Positions 15,405 to 26,271 of a DNA stretch of 64,000 nucleotides are shown here, in pieces (the stretch's first letter is position 1; every line of letters begins with the position of its first letter). Made by a program: the position numbers and the translations under genes. Below the pieces are notes generated by a model. That model was not told the DNA's origin and made no database searches. It worked only from the letters and a program-made list of their open reading frames with translations. The stretch comes from a virus: IMG/VR virus record IMGVR_UViG_3300030419_005344, positions 1-64,000 of that record; one strand, written 5' to 3'.

Positions 15405-18400
15405 TATTCATCATCTCCTATGTTGACATCAATTGGGCGCCTTTCTTTTCCCTTAAGTCTCTCGGAAAGCTCCACATTAGCTGCATCACGTTTCTTTTTC
15501 TTGATTAACAGATTCTTCTTTGTAGGTGTAAAAGAAACCTCTGCGTCAATAGAGGCAAGCTCCACCATTGAGAAAAAGTCATAAGGCCAGTTATATGTAT
15601 AGAGGGGGATTTCAGCCTCTTGTTCACTGCCTATTTGCTTATAATAGTTGCCGGGTGCTCGCTGCTTAACTTTAAACACCATCCATTGAAGTTCTTGAGG
15701 TAACTCTGCGTCCGGGACAGGCTTATCATCTAAGACTGCCTCCGTAACCTCGCCAAAGGAAAAATCGAGAAGTTCATTCTTAACTAACTTATGACGAACA
15801 GTAGCCAAAGCAGGCTCTGCTATCGTGCCCAATTTTGGAGGCAAGTTTTGCCATATGTGTGACAAATCATTTTTTGTAAACTTGTGAGCAAACTCAAAAA
15901 CATACATGGCAACTGCGTCTACCTCGTTGTTAACAAAGTCAAAAGTAGGAGGGAAAACATATTTGTTTAACATCTTTTCAAGGCGAAGAATGCTTTTACT
16001 GTCTTTGGCCACTGCCGCCGGAGTTGTTCCAAAACGAGGGTCGGTACCGGATATTTTAAGGAATCTTCTTTCGCCTTCAACCTCAACAAATGGCACGGCC
16101 ACAATAGCCTCAAAAACTTTTTTAATGTTAGGAAGTTCTCCCACTCGGACCGGCTCTGTCGAAAACCCACACACATCGACCAACGACAAAGGAGCGTTGG
16201 TGGTCTTGATGCTTTCCACTGAGGCCGCGGTGCCGATGGTCATATTTTGTGGTAACCTGTATCCAGTTAGAGCTTTGTTGATATTAGAACGTTCTGTCGT
16301 GTTTGTGGTTGGGAATCCTTCTGCAAGATCAACCTTTACGGCATTACTAACATCGAACATACCACCAACGTCGAAAGCGACACTAGCGGACGGATGGTTG
16401 TTAATAAAGTCAGTGGGAATATCTGTTACTTGTATGTACACGCCCTGATCTGATTTGGGAATTCTACCAAATTGGTGCCACATTCCATATGGTATTAGGT
16501 CGTTTGTTGCACTGGTGGCGGCGGTGCCGGTGTAGGTCGTTATATCGTCTTCTGTTAAGTAGCCAAAATCAAGCATTGGGGTTTCAAATTTAGTCTGAAT
16601 TCTCCACTTGGTGTCGTTCTTAAGTGCTGAGGTGTCTTCTGGATTGATAAGTTTGCTGAATATGTTTAAGGATGCGTCAAGTTGCATCGCCCATTGGTTA
16701 GCCCATGGGCCGCCCATAGGGCCAACACCCGAGCCGAGCGAAATATTATGATATGTTGAACCTTGTATCCCCTTTAGGGCCTCTTGGTCAAATCTCCAGC
16801 GCACAACATAAGTCCCTTCCCCTCCGATTCTTGAGTCATTTTTGTTGGAGGAACCAGCCAACATTGCTGAGCCGGATGGAAATTCTGTGATTGCTAGCGA
16901 ATGCAGGTCATCAATTCTAATAACTCTGGTTGCGTTGGTGTCCGCCAACAATCCTCCGGCGCCGGCATCGAATGATTTATATGGATAATAAATTAAATCA
17001 ATCCAACTTTCACCATCATAATAGGGGGGTGTATGAGACATATATCTCCCGACTGCTGGCGAAGCTTCGAAGGCTCCTGTCATTGCGATAGTCGTCTGGT
17101 CGGCGGCGCCTGTTGCACAAACCACAGGTGGACCAAAGGCGGAGGGCCTATTATACATTGAGAAATTTGATCTTGAACCCGAGGTGTATTGTGGCAATTT
17201 AAAGTCACCCCAATCGCCCTTGGTAGCCACTACCGTGTCGGTTGCGTATGTTCTATACATTTTGATTCTCAGCCCGTAGGGTTGACCCGGAGTAACTGGC
17301 TTAAAGTCCACTTGTGGTGCAGATACAATCTCGGCTGGCTTTCCGCCTTTAATAAAGAATTCAAGCGACGATGCCAAGAAGTTATGAACCATATTCGTGT
17401 ATCTTTTTGATGAAAGGTTCCGGGCCCATGAGGCTGTCGAGGCTATTCGGCAAAACGATGAGGGCTCATCATCAATTATGTTCTTGCCATAGATGTATTT
17501 TGTTGGCTCCAAAAGAGATTCAAATGGGACTCTGTAGTCCCAAGCGCCATTGTGACTGATAAACTCCCCGGCTGTTTGGTCACCATAGCCGCTGGCTGAG
17601 GCTGTGCTAGAATTGGAGAAGATGCCCGCAGAAGCCAGCGTTTGTTGTGCCGCTGAAGAAAAATTTAATATGTTTTTAAATTCAACTGAGCCTGTCATTA
17701 CTGGGTAGTCAACAGCGACGCCTGATTTAATTGTATTATACATGATACCGGGCGCAAAAAACGGCTTTAGTATGGTCCTGAACGCGATATCTTCCGTGCC
17801 TGTTAAGAAGGTGTTTGGACCTATAGACGCGGAAAATTCTTGAGCTATTTGTATGGTTCTTTCAGCCGGATAGAAGCCATCATAAGGGACAAACTTTTTA
17901 ATTGCCTTGCAGCGTAGTTTAATCGAGTCAGGCTTAAGAATCCCCCCTTCTTTGCCAGCGTCATCTCGCACAACTTCAAAATATTTCATAAAATCAGAAT
18001 TAGTAAATATTTTGAAGAAATTCTCTTCACTACTATTTTGCGGTAGAGAAGAGTTGGCAGGCGTTCCTGCTATTGACAAAAACTTGGTGTTTTCAGTTAA
18101 GAAGTCGCCACCATTATCATCATAAAAATCGATATGCTCACTAATTCTAAATTCAGGAATTATCGAGCGACCTCCTGCCGTGGGTTTGATGTCGGCAAAA
18201 AACTTATCGTAATCGTCGTAAAAAGGCTTAGCTTCTGTTTTAACAAAAACACTAGAGGTGCCTTCATACTTACCTGCCAATGTTGGAGCATCCCAGAAGG
18301 CTTCGCCGCGGCCAATGGATGCTACGGCTATAATATGGTCCCCGATGGCCCCGAGGCTGCCCCCCCCGGCGGCCGTTACAGTTCTAAATTTCTCGCCATA

Positions 18401-21400
18401 ACCAACGACGGATCCCGTGAAGGGCATAACATGCTTTCTAGAATACAGTATGCCAGATCTTAAATTAGATTCTGGGGCTGTGTGTGCAAATTGTGTATAT
18501 ATGTTTTGAAGCTGTCCGGGCTTGTAGTTAGCGCCATTGTTGGCGACGTACCCTCCAGTTATCGCGTTAAGGAAACCCGCACCAATAACGGTTGTTTCGA
18601 ACCCATCCAAGGCCCATGCACTTTGGTTTACAGCTAGGCCCATGCTACTTGTTGGCTTCTTGGATTCCCCCTTCGTTGTTCTATCAGCACGAGTGTCGCG
18701 CCAGAAATTGTTTTCATAACCTGTTCTACCGCGAACCTTTTCTGTGTATGCAAAATCTTGCGGAGGGTAAACAGTCTCACGATACTGTAGCTTGTTGATT
18801 TGCAAGATAGGCTGTTCTTCATCTAGCAGACCATCATACATGCTAAAGTTGTTAATTATCTGCTTGTAGCTTGTTCTGGCTGTTGCTTGTTTTAAACGCC
18901 GTTCATCAACAACATTGTTTTTAAACTCAATATTGTCAAACGTAACTACATCATTAACAAACGGCACCCTAACAACTACATCTGTTGATTTTAATGTTTT
19001 GCTGTTTTGCTGATCGTTTCTTATTTCTAAATTATAAACAACCGGATAATATCTGTCAGATACGACAGATTGCGTTGTTAAGAGGGTTGTTCTGTCGCCA
19101 CTTTGTTTAAAAGAGGTTCCAGCATCATTAAGAGTGTCTGTTTGATTAGCAAGCCTATCTATCGTATGAGTGTAAAGGTTACTTTTACGGTAGTGTCTTG
19201 CTAGCTGCGATTGGCCGACGCGAACTTGTTTCCAAGTTGGATAATTATAGGGACCGTTTCTATAGTGTATGATACCATTTAGAGCGCCGGCGTTTGTAGC
19301 ATTATTGTTTGTCATATTTTGAATAAATGAGTTATTGTTTGCTACAGCCACAGCGAGGTGTCCGATATCACCATAATTAATATAATTCTTTATATCATCT
19401 GTTAAGGCAAACCCCATTTGTTGGGTCTCGACATTAAATTTATCAATAATGTTTGTGTTCATGCCAACAAAATTATTTGGTACAAAAGAGCCAGCATCAT
19501 AAGAACCGTTTTTTTGCCGTATCTGTCTGGTTGTGCTAATCCCGGAGCCGTTTTCGCTTGCACTTTGAAAATTAACTGCCGACACATATCTAAATCCAAC
19601 GGAACTTGACTCTCTTGCCAGCCCATCATACGGGAAGTAGCCGTACACATTGTTGGCGGCACCAAGGGCAGCGTTAAATCTATCGGTTGAGGCAGTGACC
19701 CAAGAATACTGGAAATCAGATTGTGGAATCATGTGCTGAACAAAGTAATTGTCAAATACCGCTCCTGTTACAGGAGTTTCTTCGTTGTTGCTGTAACCCT
19801 TAAGGCGACGAAGTGGGTTTCTGTTAACTTTGTGGAAGCTAGCCGTAACATCTGTGTAGTTAAGGGCAGACGGTAAGGAGCCAGAGCGTAGGCCAAACCT
19901 CGCACTATGTTCCGTAAGAAGCGTTCTAAGAGGCGTTCTAACGGTTGTGTTTCTGTAATTTAGATTGTTGTATGGGCTTAGTTCGGCCGCTTCGTAGTCT
20001 AAACCGGGGCCACCTTGGTTATCGGCGGCTGTATCAGGGCCGCCGGGAGCAGAGAACCTACTAACAATGACGTGCTCTGTACGGCGTCTCACAGGCTTAG
20101 CGTAATCTATAAGGCCTTCAAAATAGCCTAGCGGGAGCGTGGTTACTGATGCCGTTGAGAACCCCTCATTTTTAACAAACGCAGCATTGTTTTGAGTTCT
20201 GCCTGTAGTGTTAACTATTTCGTATCTCTTATCAAAGTTGCCCATCGCAACCGTGCCAAGGGAGCCGGTTCTGTGTTTAACGTTTTTGATGTTGAGGGGG
20301 CGCTTAGCTGTTTCGTCTCTGCGGTAGTTGGGGCGCGTAGAGATGCCGTTTATAAGCCCAGAATCGGCAGCAAGAAAAACAGTACGGTTCGTTGGCGAAA
20401 AGAGGCCATAAGCTTCGGGACGGGTCGAGCGTGTATCTGACCCTTCGTTCAAATCTGTGTGCCTATGCCTATTGCCCCCAACATGTTGGTTGGTAAACGG
20501 CCCCTGCATTGGGACTTCGTAGTCATCACCGTAAGAATCATTATGATAGCCCGAGAATTCCATACCTGTTTCGGCATCGGGACCACTCGTGCCGGCGCCG
20601 CCAAGAGCAGACTGCCAGTTTTGCCCAAACCCATCTGCCGGAGATACAGAAGAACTATATGCTACAAAGGGGGTCAAATACTTAGTGCCCGCTACATCAT
20701 CACCAGCGTTGGAAATATTGTCACTATAAACGCCCGGTACCGACCTCTTATGCTGCTTTATAGTTGGCCGGAGTTCTTCGCTCGACGCGTCTGGAGTGGC
20801 AAGCTTTGCAACGCGAAGGCTTTCACTGCTAACAGAACTTTTTGGTATGACTGCAAAAACACCATCCGGTTTGTGGCCTCTTGGGTAGTTGTACCCACCG
20901 CCGATGTCAGGAACAACCCCCACAGATAGCTTAGATTGCCTTGTGAAGCGTCTTGTGGCGTAAGTGGACCCTTCGTATACCCCAGAGGCTCCGGCGCCGT
21001 CATTGAGCGAGTCAGCGCTTGCAGAGTTGAATAGCTGGATGATGGTGAGGATGTCTTGTCTTGCTGTGTCGATGAGCGCGGGCGTATCAAAAGCTGTGTT
21101 GCTTCTTTCTGCTCGCTCTTTCCACCAAGTAGAATGTTCAGTTTGAGAGTTTGTTATAGGCGCGTGACCAAACTGCCAGTTGTACTCTAGTTCTCTAATG
21201 CCCTTGACTCTGCCTTCTAACTTGGCCTCGTCGCCACCAAAGCGGTCGTTGCCCTTGTAGTCTAGTTGTGGGTACTTGTGCTGGTATTTGGAGCGGTTAA
21301 GAACATAATCTTCAACCACAGTGCGAATCTCGTCGGAAACATCGGCAGAAGCAGGAACAAACTGCTGTAGGAAAATGTTAAGCGAGGAATCAATCCACTT

Positions 21401-24400
21401 ATAATAATCAATAAATTTGTCGAGGTCAGGGTTGTTCTCAATCTTCTGAAAGAAAAGTTCTCTTAAAAGCCTTAAACTCTTGTACTCACCACGATACTTG
21501 TGAACTACTTCACCGATAAGGTTGTTAAATTCAACAATAGACGAGAACATATTAATCATTTCTTGCGAAACGATACCGTACATGCTCTTTTCAAAGGTGT
21601 AATAAGTCTGCGAAATAGACGCATCTCTTGGGTAAAGTTCATCGTCTCTGGATAGGACGCTTACATCGTCGCTGCTATTAACAACTTCGGGTAGTCTTTG
21701 TTGTGCTGACTGAACGAACTGTTTAGAGATAACGTCCGTTGAACTGTAGGCACTGGCGCCAAACTGACCTCGGCCTGCAAACTGTTTATTAACATTTGTA
21801 AGTACATTCTCTTGCGGATATCTGCTGGTTAGTCCTGTTGAACCAGATGATGCATCTTGGACCGAGAAGCGGCCAGTGGCATCTGTGCCCGTAACTTGTG
21901 AATAGTCCCAGTTAAGAGCAAGAGAAACAGACTCTGGAATGGTTGTTTTAATCGCCGGGTTTAGACTTGCGTCGTCAGAGTCGTTGTAAAACAATAAGTT
22001 TCTGCTAGGGTTTCTTGTTCCATAATTTTCGGGGTCAAGGGCGTGTGACTTGATAACATCGTCATCTAAAAAGGTTGTATATACTCGCAACGAAGACGCT
22101 AAAATATCAGTCTGATGGTCCACTGTCCCTGTATAGTTTGTTCTTTGTGATCCGATGAAATAGCGATAAGGTAAACTTGGCCCCAAGTTGGAGGATATTG
22201 ATGAAGTTGTTAAAACAAAACTATTTCTTACGACTCCATTTTCTACATTATAACCAACAAAGCTGACTTCTTGATCTCCGGAAACATCACCAGAATTAAT
22301 AGAACCCGTGGTGTATGGCCAGTTTTTTGATTTAACTCTTATCGCCAGATTCCATTTCTGGTTATCATAAATGTTTGAATAGATATCGCTTGTGAGTGGA
22401 TTTGTAAATAAGTTAGAATCAAGAACAAAATAAGCATCATTTGAGTTTTGCTGTGTCCGAACAGCATAAGCAACAAGCCAAGGCGCGTTGGCTGGGTTAT
22501 TACTGAATGATGCGTCAAAGATTGCTGGGTCTGCTGATGCTGATGCTTTTCCGAAGATAGATGCTGTAACAAAAGGTGTATCAAAGTATTGTGAGTTAGC
22601 AAACTCAAACTTTCTTGGGAATATAATTTCTAGTTCTGCGGTTTGAGCAAAAGCGCTGTCTGGTGAGGATGCCGAGAAGAAAGAAATGCCGGATGTTTCA
22701 CCAGTGTTGGCTCTCTGATAAACAACCCCATCAAACCTATCAGGGTGGTTAAAGTCAACATAGTTCTTTCTAATAACTCTGTCTTGTCTTGTCTCTTGGA
22801 TGTCAAAGGTTTGATTGCTTGCATATGCGTTGAATCTAATAACATCTTCACCAATACCGTAGCAACGGATAAGGTTTCTAAATGCTTTTTCTGTGCCCTT
22901 TGACTTGTAAAGGTAAGTAAGGTTGTTGTAGATGTTTTTGTAAATAAGGTTCTTGGTATCGTTAATATCAAGAGTGTAGCTTTCGGTGTCGCTTCTGTTA
23001 GCGAATCTTTGGAGAAGGTCAGCGTCCACAAAGATTTCTGGGACTGCTAGGCCTCGGGAGCTTAGCAAGTTCCTCATAAACGGTATAGGCTTATCGCTAC
23101 CACTTAAGTATGTGTTGTTGGCTAGGTCTGGAAGGGACTGAATCTGTAGGTTGAGTGTGTCCATATAGGAGCCAAGGATCTGTGTTAGTCTACTTAACTC
23201 GCCGTTTCCGCTCTGGTCTTCTTCGTCAACAATCCAGCCGGGAAGTGTATCAATAATGGCTGCTTGGTTTTCAAAGTCGTGAACACTGCCAGAAGACTCT
23301 AGTCTGTCTACTAGTGCAACAACATCCGGGTGGCTTGCATAAATAATTGGGTCTTTGAACTCTGATGTGGCTGCGGAGGCAGAAACGATAGCAGAGCCAA
23401 CCGTTCGGTGTGCAGTGGCTGTAAGACCGTCACTAGTGTCTGTGCCATAGTTTAAAATAGTCCCGTTTGTAATGCGGCCAGAATAATCCAAAACAGTAGC
23501 GTCAGTTGTTTCTTCCCCTGTGATGCCCTCATTAAACTTGTAGTATACGCCGAGTTCTGCGTTTGCTATTTCGTTGTTTGTGCCACCGCGGACTTGCGTC
23601 CAATAGTTTTGCTGTATTTCTTTTTCTGTTCTCTCGGCTTTCCAGTATCTAAACTCGTCATAACCACACTTGGCAGTTTTGCCATAACCATCCATGTCTG
23701 TACCGATGCTAGTACCAGATGGGTTGGTTAGCAGAGCACCGATTCGGGCACGAAGAGCGCCAGTAACCTCATTTAAGGCTAGTGTGCTGGATGTAGTGGT
23801 AGTGAGAGACCCATTTAAGTAGGACTTGACGCTTAACCCAGTAGAGCCTGAACTCATGGCGAAAGCATAGTGTTTCCAAGTTGTGCCGTCATTAAAGTCA
23901 GCCAGCGTGGCAGTGGCATCAATAATCTTTAATTCTTGTATACCTACTGTCCCAGAGTATGCGTTAAGATAAACAGCATCAAGTTCGCTAGATCCCACTG
24001 AAGCCGAACCATAAATAGTTAACCGGCCATATTGAGCAGAGCTGGATGGCTCTCCATTCCACAGGTCAAAGAACGCAATTCTGTCAGTTTGTGTGAGTGC
24101 GGTGGTGCCTCCTTGAAGCCAAAACTCAACGGTTACGCCCTTATTTGGAAGATTATATGCTAGGTTACTTTCTCTTGAGCCAACTCTGCCCAATGCAAGT
24201 GTGCCATCAGTTTGGTAAATATCAGCATCATAATAATTGGAGCCGGTAAACTGTAGGTGAAATGAGCCAGTTGTCATCCCGCCCTTTATAGAGTTTGGGC
24301 CACCGAAAAAAGTAAGGTGTGATTTAACCGTAGGGTTGCCAAATGCGTTAGTACCGCCGGTGGCTGTAGCCCGGTTATCTATACGAAAAATACCATTCGT

Positions 24401-24733
24401 CCGTGGATAATCATTCTCTAAAATATGGAGGTCAAGATAGTTGGACTCGTTGTTGTAGCGAGTTATCTCCTCTTCGGAACCATCATAAGGGTACTGTGAG
24501 ATAATTCTGTTTACTGAGTCAGCATAATATTGTCTAGCTGAACCATAGACCGCGAAGTTTCCGGGGTCAGAATAATCTACTTGAGGAATAAACCGATTGA
24601 TTCTTTCAATCTGCTCTCTGACATTATCAGCAGATTCAAGTTCGGGTGCGTTCTTAACAACCTCTTCTTCTAGGTTAGTTGATACAAGCACATCATTTAG
24701 TTTTTCTGAATCAAATAGCTTTTTGATACTCAT
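15404..24733 (-). CDS. Giant 3,109-residue virion protein with LamG-like domain
   Basis: The longest gene here, with no internal frameshift. After an acidic N-terminus (about residues 1-60) comes a concanavalin/LamG-like region at about residues 130-400, with strands such as KGVTVEFWLQGG, WKHYAFAMSSG, the Trp-containing YDEFRYWKAERTEKEIQQNY and VYYKFNEG. This fold commonly binds glycans or calcium. Near residue 590 is a helical segment (LYKSKGTEKAFRNLIRCYGI). The remainder is long, beta-rich and Ser/Thr/Asn-rich with no catalytic motif recognised. Position between the gp6-like cluster and tail appendage genes, plus the lectin-like region, suggests a baseplate-attached structural or receptor-contacting protein. 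Confidence 0.78.
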   Translation of the reverse strand: MSIKKLFDSEKLNDVLVSTNLEEEVVKNAPELESADNVREQIERINRFIPQVDYSDPGNFAVYGSARQYYADSVNRIISQYPYDGSEEEITRYNNESNYLDLHILENDYPRTNGIFRIDNRATATGGTNAFGNPTVKSHLTFFGGPNSIKGGMTTGSFHLQFTGSNYYDADIYQTDGTLALGRVGSRESNLAYNLPNKGVTVEFWLQGGTTALTQTDRIAFFDLWNGEPSSSAQYGRLTIYGSASVGSSELDAVYLNAYSGTVGIQELKIIDATATLADFNDGTTWKHYAFAMSSGSTGLSVKSYLNGSLTTTTSSTLALNEVTGALRARIGALLTNPSGTSIGTDMDGYGKTAKCGYDEFRYWKAERTEKEIQQNYWTQVRGGTNNEIANAELGVYYKFNEGITGEETTDATVLDYSGRITNGTILNYGTDTSDGLTATAHRTVGSAIVSASAATSEFKDPIIYASHPDVVALVDRLESSGSVHDFENQAAIIDTLPGWIVDEEDQSGNGELSRLTQILGSYMDTLNLQIQSLPDLANNTYLSGSDKPIPFMRNLLSSRGLAVPEIFVDADLLQRFANRSDTESYTLDINDTKNLIYKNIYNNLTYLYKSKGTEKAFRNLIRCYGIGEDVIRFNAYASNQTFDIQETRQDRVIRKNYVDFNHPDRFDGVVYQRANTGETSGISFFSASSPDSAFAQTAELEIIFPRKFEFANSQYFDTPFVTASIFGKASASADPAIFDASFSNNPANAPWLVAYAVRTQQNSNDAYFVLDSNLFTNPLTSDIYSNIYDNQKWNLAIRVKSKNWPYTTGSINSGDVSGDQEVSFVGYNVENGVVRNSFVLTTSSISSNLGPSLPYRYFIGSQRTNYTGTVDHQTDILASSLRVYTTFLDDDVIKSHALDPENYGTRNPSRNLLFYNDSDDASLNPAIKTTIPESVSLALNWDYSQVTGTDATGRFSVQDASSGSTGLTSRYPQENVLTNVNKQFAGRGQFGASAYSSTDVISKQFVQSAQQRLPEVVNSSDDVSVLSRDDELYPRDASISQTYYTFEKSMYGIVSQEMINMFSSIVEFNNLIGEVVHKYRGEYKSLRLLRELFFQKIENNPDLDKFIDYYKWIDSSLNIFLQQFVPASADVSDEIRTVVEDYVLNRSKYQHKYPQLDYKGNDRFGGDEAKLEGRVKGIRELEYNWQFGHAPITNSQTEHSTWWKERAERSNTAFDTPALIDTARQDILTIIQLFNSASADSLNDGAGASGVYEGSTYATRRFTRQSKLSVGVVPDIGGGYNYPRGHKPDGVFAVIPKSSVSSESLRVAKLATPDASSEELRPTIKQHKRSVPGVYSDNISNAGDDVAGTKYLTPFVAYSSSVSPADGFGQNWQSALGGAGTSGPDAETGMEFSGYHNDSYGDDYEVPMQGPFTNQHVGGNRHRHTDLNEGSDTRSTRPEAYGLFSPTNRTVFLAADSGLINGISTRPNYRRDETAKRPLNIKNVKHRTGSLGTVAMGNFDKRYEIVNTTGRTQNNAAFVKNEGFSTASVTTLPLGYFEGLIDYAKPVRRRTEHVIVSRFSAPGGPDTAADNQGGPGLDYEAAELSPYNNLNYRNTTVRTPLRTLLTEHSARFGLRSGSLPSALNYTDVTASFHKVNRNPLRRLKGYSNNEETPVTGAVFDNYFVQHMIPQSDFQYSWVTASTDRFNAALGAANNVYGYFPYDGLARESSSVGFRYVSAVNFQSASENGSGISTTRQIRQKNGSYDAGSFVPNNFVGMNTNIIDKFNVETQQMGFALTDDIKNYINYGDIGHLAVAVANNNSFIQNMTNNNATNAGALNGIIHYRNGPYNYPTWKQVRVGQSQLARHYRKSNLYTHTIDRLANQTDTLNDAGTSFKQSGDRTTLLTTQSVVSDRYYPVVYNLEIRNDQQNSKTLKSTDVVVRVPFVNDVVTFDNIEFKNNVVDERRLKQATARTSYKQIINNFSMYDGLLDEEQPILQINKLQYRETVYPPQDFAYTEKVRGRTGYENNFWRDTRADRTTKGESKKPTSSMGLAVNQSAWALDGFETTVIGAGFLNAITGGYVANNGANYKPGQLQNIYTQFAHTAPESNLRSGILYSRKHVMPFTGSVVGYGEKFRTVTAAGGGSLGAIGDHIIAVASIGRGEAFWDAPTLAGKYEGTSSVFVKTEAKPFYDDYDKFFADIKPTAGGRSIIPEFRISEHIDFYDDNGGDFLTENTKFLSIAGTPANSSLPQNSSEENFFKIFTNSDFMKYFEVVRDDAGKEGGILKPDSIKLRCKAIKKFVPYDGFYPAERTIQIAQEFSASIGPNTFLTGTEDIAFRTILKPFFAPGIMYNTIKSGVAVDYPVMTGSVEFKNILNFSSAAQQTLASAGIFSNSSTASASGYGDQTAGEFISHNGAWDYRVPFESLLEPTKYIYGKNIIDDEPSSFCRIASTASWARNLSSKRYTNMVHNFLASSLEFFIKGGKPAEIVSAPQVDFKPVTPGQPYGLRIKMYRTYATDTVVATKGDWGDFKLPQYTSGSRSNFSMYNRPSAFGPPVVCATGAADQTTIAMTGAFEASPAVGRYMSHTPPYYDGESWIDLIYYPYKSFDAGAGGLLADTNATRVIRIDDLHSLAITEFPSGSAMLAGSSNKNDSRIGGEGTYVVRWRFDQEALKGIQGSTYHNISLGSGVGPMGGPWANQWAMQLDASLNIFSKLINPEDTSALKNDTKWRIQTKFETPMLDFGYLTEDDITTYTGTAATSATNDLIPYGMWHQFGRIPKSDQGVYIQVTDIPTDFINNHPSASVAFDVGGMFDVSNAVKVDLAEGFPTTNTTERSNINKALTGYRLPQNMTIGTAASVESIKTTNAPLSLVDVCGFSTEPVRVGELPNIKKVFEAIVAVPFVEVEGERRFLKISGTDPRFGTTPAAVAKDSKSILRLEKMLNKYVFPPTFDFVNNEVDAVAMYVFEFAHKFTKNDLSHIWQNLPPKLGTIAEPALATVRHKLVKNELLDFSFGEVTEAVLDDKPVPDAELPQELQWMVFKVKQRAPGNYYKQIGSEQEAEIPLYTYNWPYDFFSMVELASIDAEVSFTPTKKNLLIKKKKRDAANVELSERLKGKERRPIDVNIGDDE

Positions 24734-24744
24734 CCGTAACTGCC

Positions 24745-26271
24745 TTATTCAACTTTAAACTTGAAGATTTCTGGCTGCTCAACCCAACTTCCAATGTCCT
24801 CGTTATAAAATGCCAATTTTATTCCGTGCATGTATCCGCGTTCGAACAGTCCCATATCTAAATCAAAGTAAGAGCCGGAAACATCATATGACATAAACGT
24901 GTAGTACGGTGTACTGCCCGTTCCATGCGGTATGACTTTGAGTTCGTCGATAATTCTAAAGACTTCAAATGAGCCACTTTCTACTACCTCAACTTCCGGC
25001 GTGCTTACTGCCTTAGTGTAAATAGTTGGTGTCCAATCTTTTTGGCGGCTATAAACCCTAAAACGTGCTGTCTCGTCTGGACGATACTTTTGACGCAGAT
25101 TGGTTATAGAGACAAAGTATTCATTGGCTGGGGCATTGTACATGTTTTTTAGAACTTTTGGCTCAATAGAGCCAGTGCCATACTGCACCCCTGTGCTCGC
25201 ATCGGCAACCGAGTTGTCTAGTTTGAACCACACGTCGTTAACAGCCGGAAGCGGCGTAGATGCTGCGGTCATAGCAAACGAGGCTGAGTATATGCCCTTG
25301 GAAACGTGGCCGCCTGTTACGGCAAATACGCCCGTTGATAGAACATGTGTGCCGTCTGCCACAAGCCGAATTGCTGAACCGTTCGGGGAACCTGCACTCG
25401 ATGAGAATATACTAACTCCAATGTTGCCTGTCCCAACGTCAGGTATGTTGCGGAGGCGTCCTCTAAAGTAATTGTAAAAATAGATAGTGTTTAAGTTTTC
25501 TGCTGCTGTAGCTAGTGAGCTACTGTAAAAGAAATTTCCTCTATCATCCTCAATTGAGGAATCCCACCGAGCCTCGATATTTGGCCTCTTGTAGAAAAAC
25601 TCTGTGCCTCTTGCAAAAAACTTCTTAGTGTAGTAAGAACGTGATGCGCTAGAATATTCACTCGATAAGAATACTCCAACCCCTTCGTCTTCTTTTTGTC
25701 CAAGGTTGGAGGAGGACAGCCACTGCTCAACAAGCGGAGTGATGTTTAGTTCAATATCCTCTGTTCCTCCATCAAAGGAAGCTGTGAAAGAAGAGGAGAT
25801 GTCGGAAAAGTAATCACCACCGGTAGAGGCCCATGCGTGGTCGCCGGCCGAGCGGGAAGCAATTCTGTTAACCCAGTTGGATGCGCCTATATCTTTGTAG
25901 CCTTCCATATCAAGGCCTGTGCCCTCCGTCCAGCCTCCTGATACAGCAGAAACATCCATCGTGTAAGACTTGGGAAGTGTTTGGCTGTGTGGTGCGTTGT
26001 AAAGTCTTAAGTAAAAATCAACACTACCGCTAGCAGGAATGACACCAGCGTCCCTGTCCGCCTTAATAGAGTTGGTGGATGCTGTACAATCAAACTTAAT
26101 AAGAAATCTGGATTCTTCCGCAGATGACGAGTTTGCCTGTCCAAAAATAGAAAATACTTCGAGGATATCGGATGCCCCCATGTTGGAACCAGTTCCACGA
26201 GTTTCAAGATTTTCTTTGAAAGCATTCGTTATAGTATTGTCTTTCTTAGCATAGTATCTCTTGATAGCCAT
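24745..26271 (-). CDS. Virion protein with DNRLRE-like region
   Basis: A 508-residue probable structural protein. It begins MAIKRYYAKKDNTITNAFKE, then GSNMGASDILEVFSI. Residues from about 55 to 235 resemble a DNRLRE/CBM-type beta-sandwich: SVDFYLRLYNAP, then SGGWTEGTG, SNWVNR, and the closing pattern DIELNITPLVEQWLSS typical of that domain (inference from pattern only). The C-terminus is Tyr/Phe-rich and ends FKFKVE. It starts in a TAATG overlap with the stop of the gp6-like gene, so it is coupled to baseplate assembly. It may be a fibre or decoration protein. Confidence 0.72.
   Translation of the reverse strand: MAIKRYYAKKDNTITNAFKENLETRGTGSNMGASDILEVFSIFGQANSSSAEESRFLIKFDCTASTNSIKADRDAGVIPASGSVDFYLRLYNAPHSQTLPKSYTMDVSAVSGGWTEGTGLDMEGYKDIGASNWVNRIASRSAGDHAWASTGGDYFSDISSSFTASFDGGTEDIELNITPLVEQWLSSSNLGQKEDEGVGVFLSSEYSSASRSYYTKKFFARGTEFFYKRPNIEARWDSSIEDDRGNFFYSSSLATAAENLNTIYFYNYFRGRLRNIPDVGTGNIGVSIFSSSAGSPNGSAIRLVADGTHVLSTGVFAVTGGHVSKGIYSASFAMTAASTPLPAVNDVWFKLDNSVADASTGVQYGTGSIEPKVLKNMYNAPANEYFVSITNLRQKYRPDETARFRVYSRQKDWTPTIYTKAVSTPEVEVVESGSFEVFRIIDELKVIPHGTGSTPYYTFMSYDVSGSYFDLDMGLFERGYMHGIKLAFYNEDIGSWVEQPEIFKFKVE

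Noticed and set aside
15906-16448. Plus-strand open frame of 180 codons
   Set aside because: Antisense to the continuous 3,109-residue gene, with no domain and no promoter. A frame of this length is expected by chance in a 9 kb gene.
20459-20929. Plus-strand frame of 156 codons in a GC-rich part of the giant gene
   Set aside because: Composition reflects the antisense of a Gly/Asp-rich segment. No start context and no motif.
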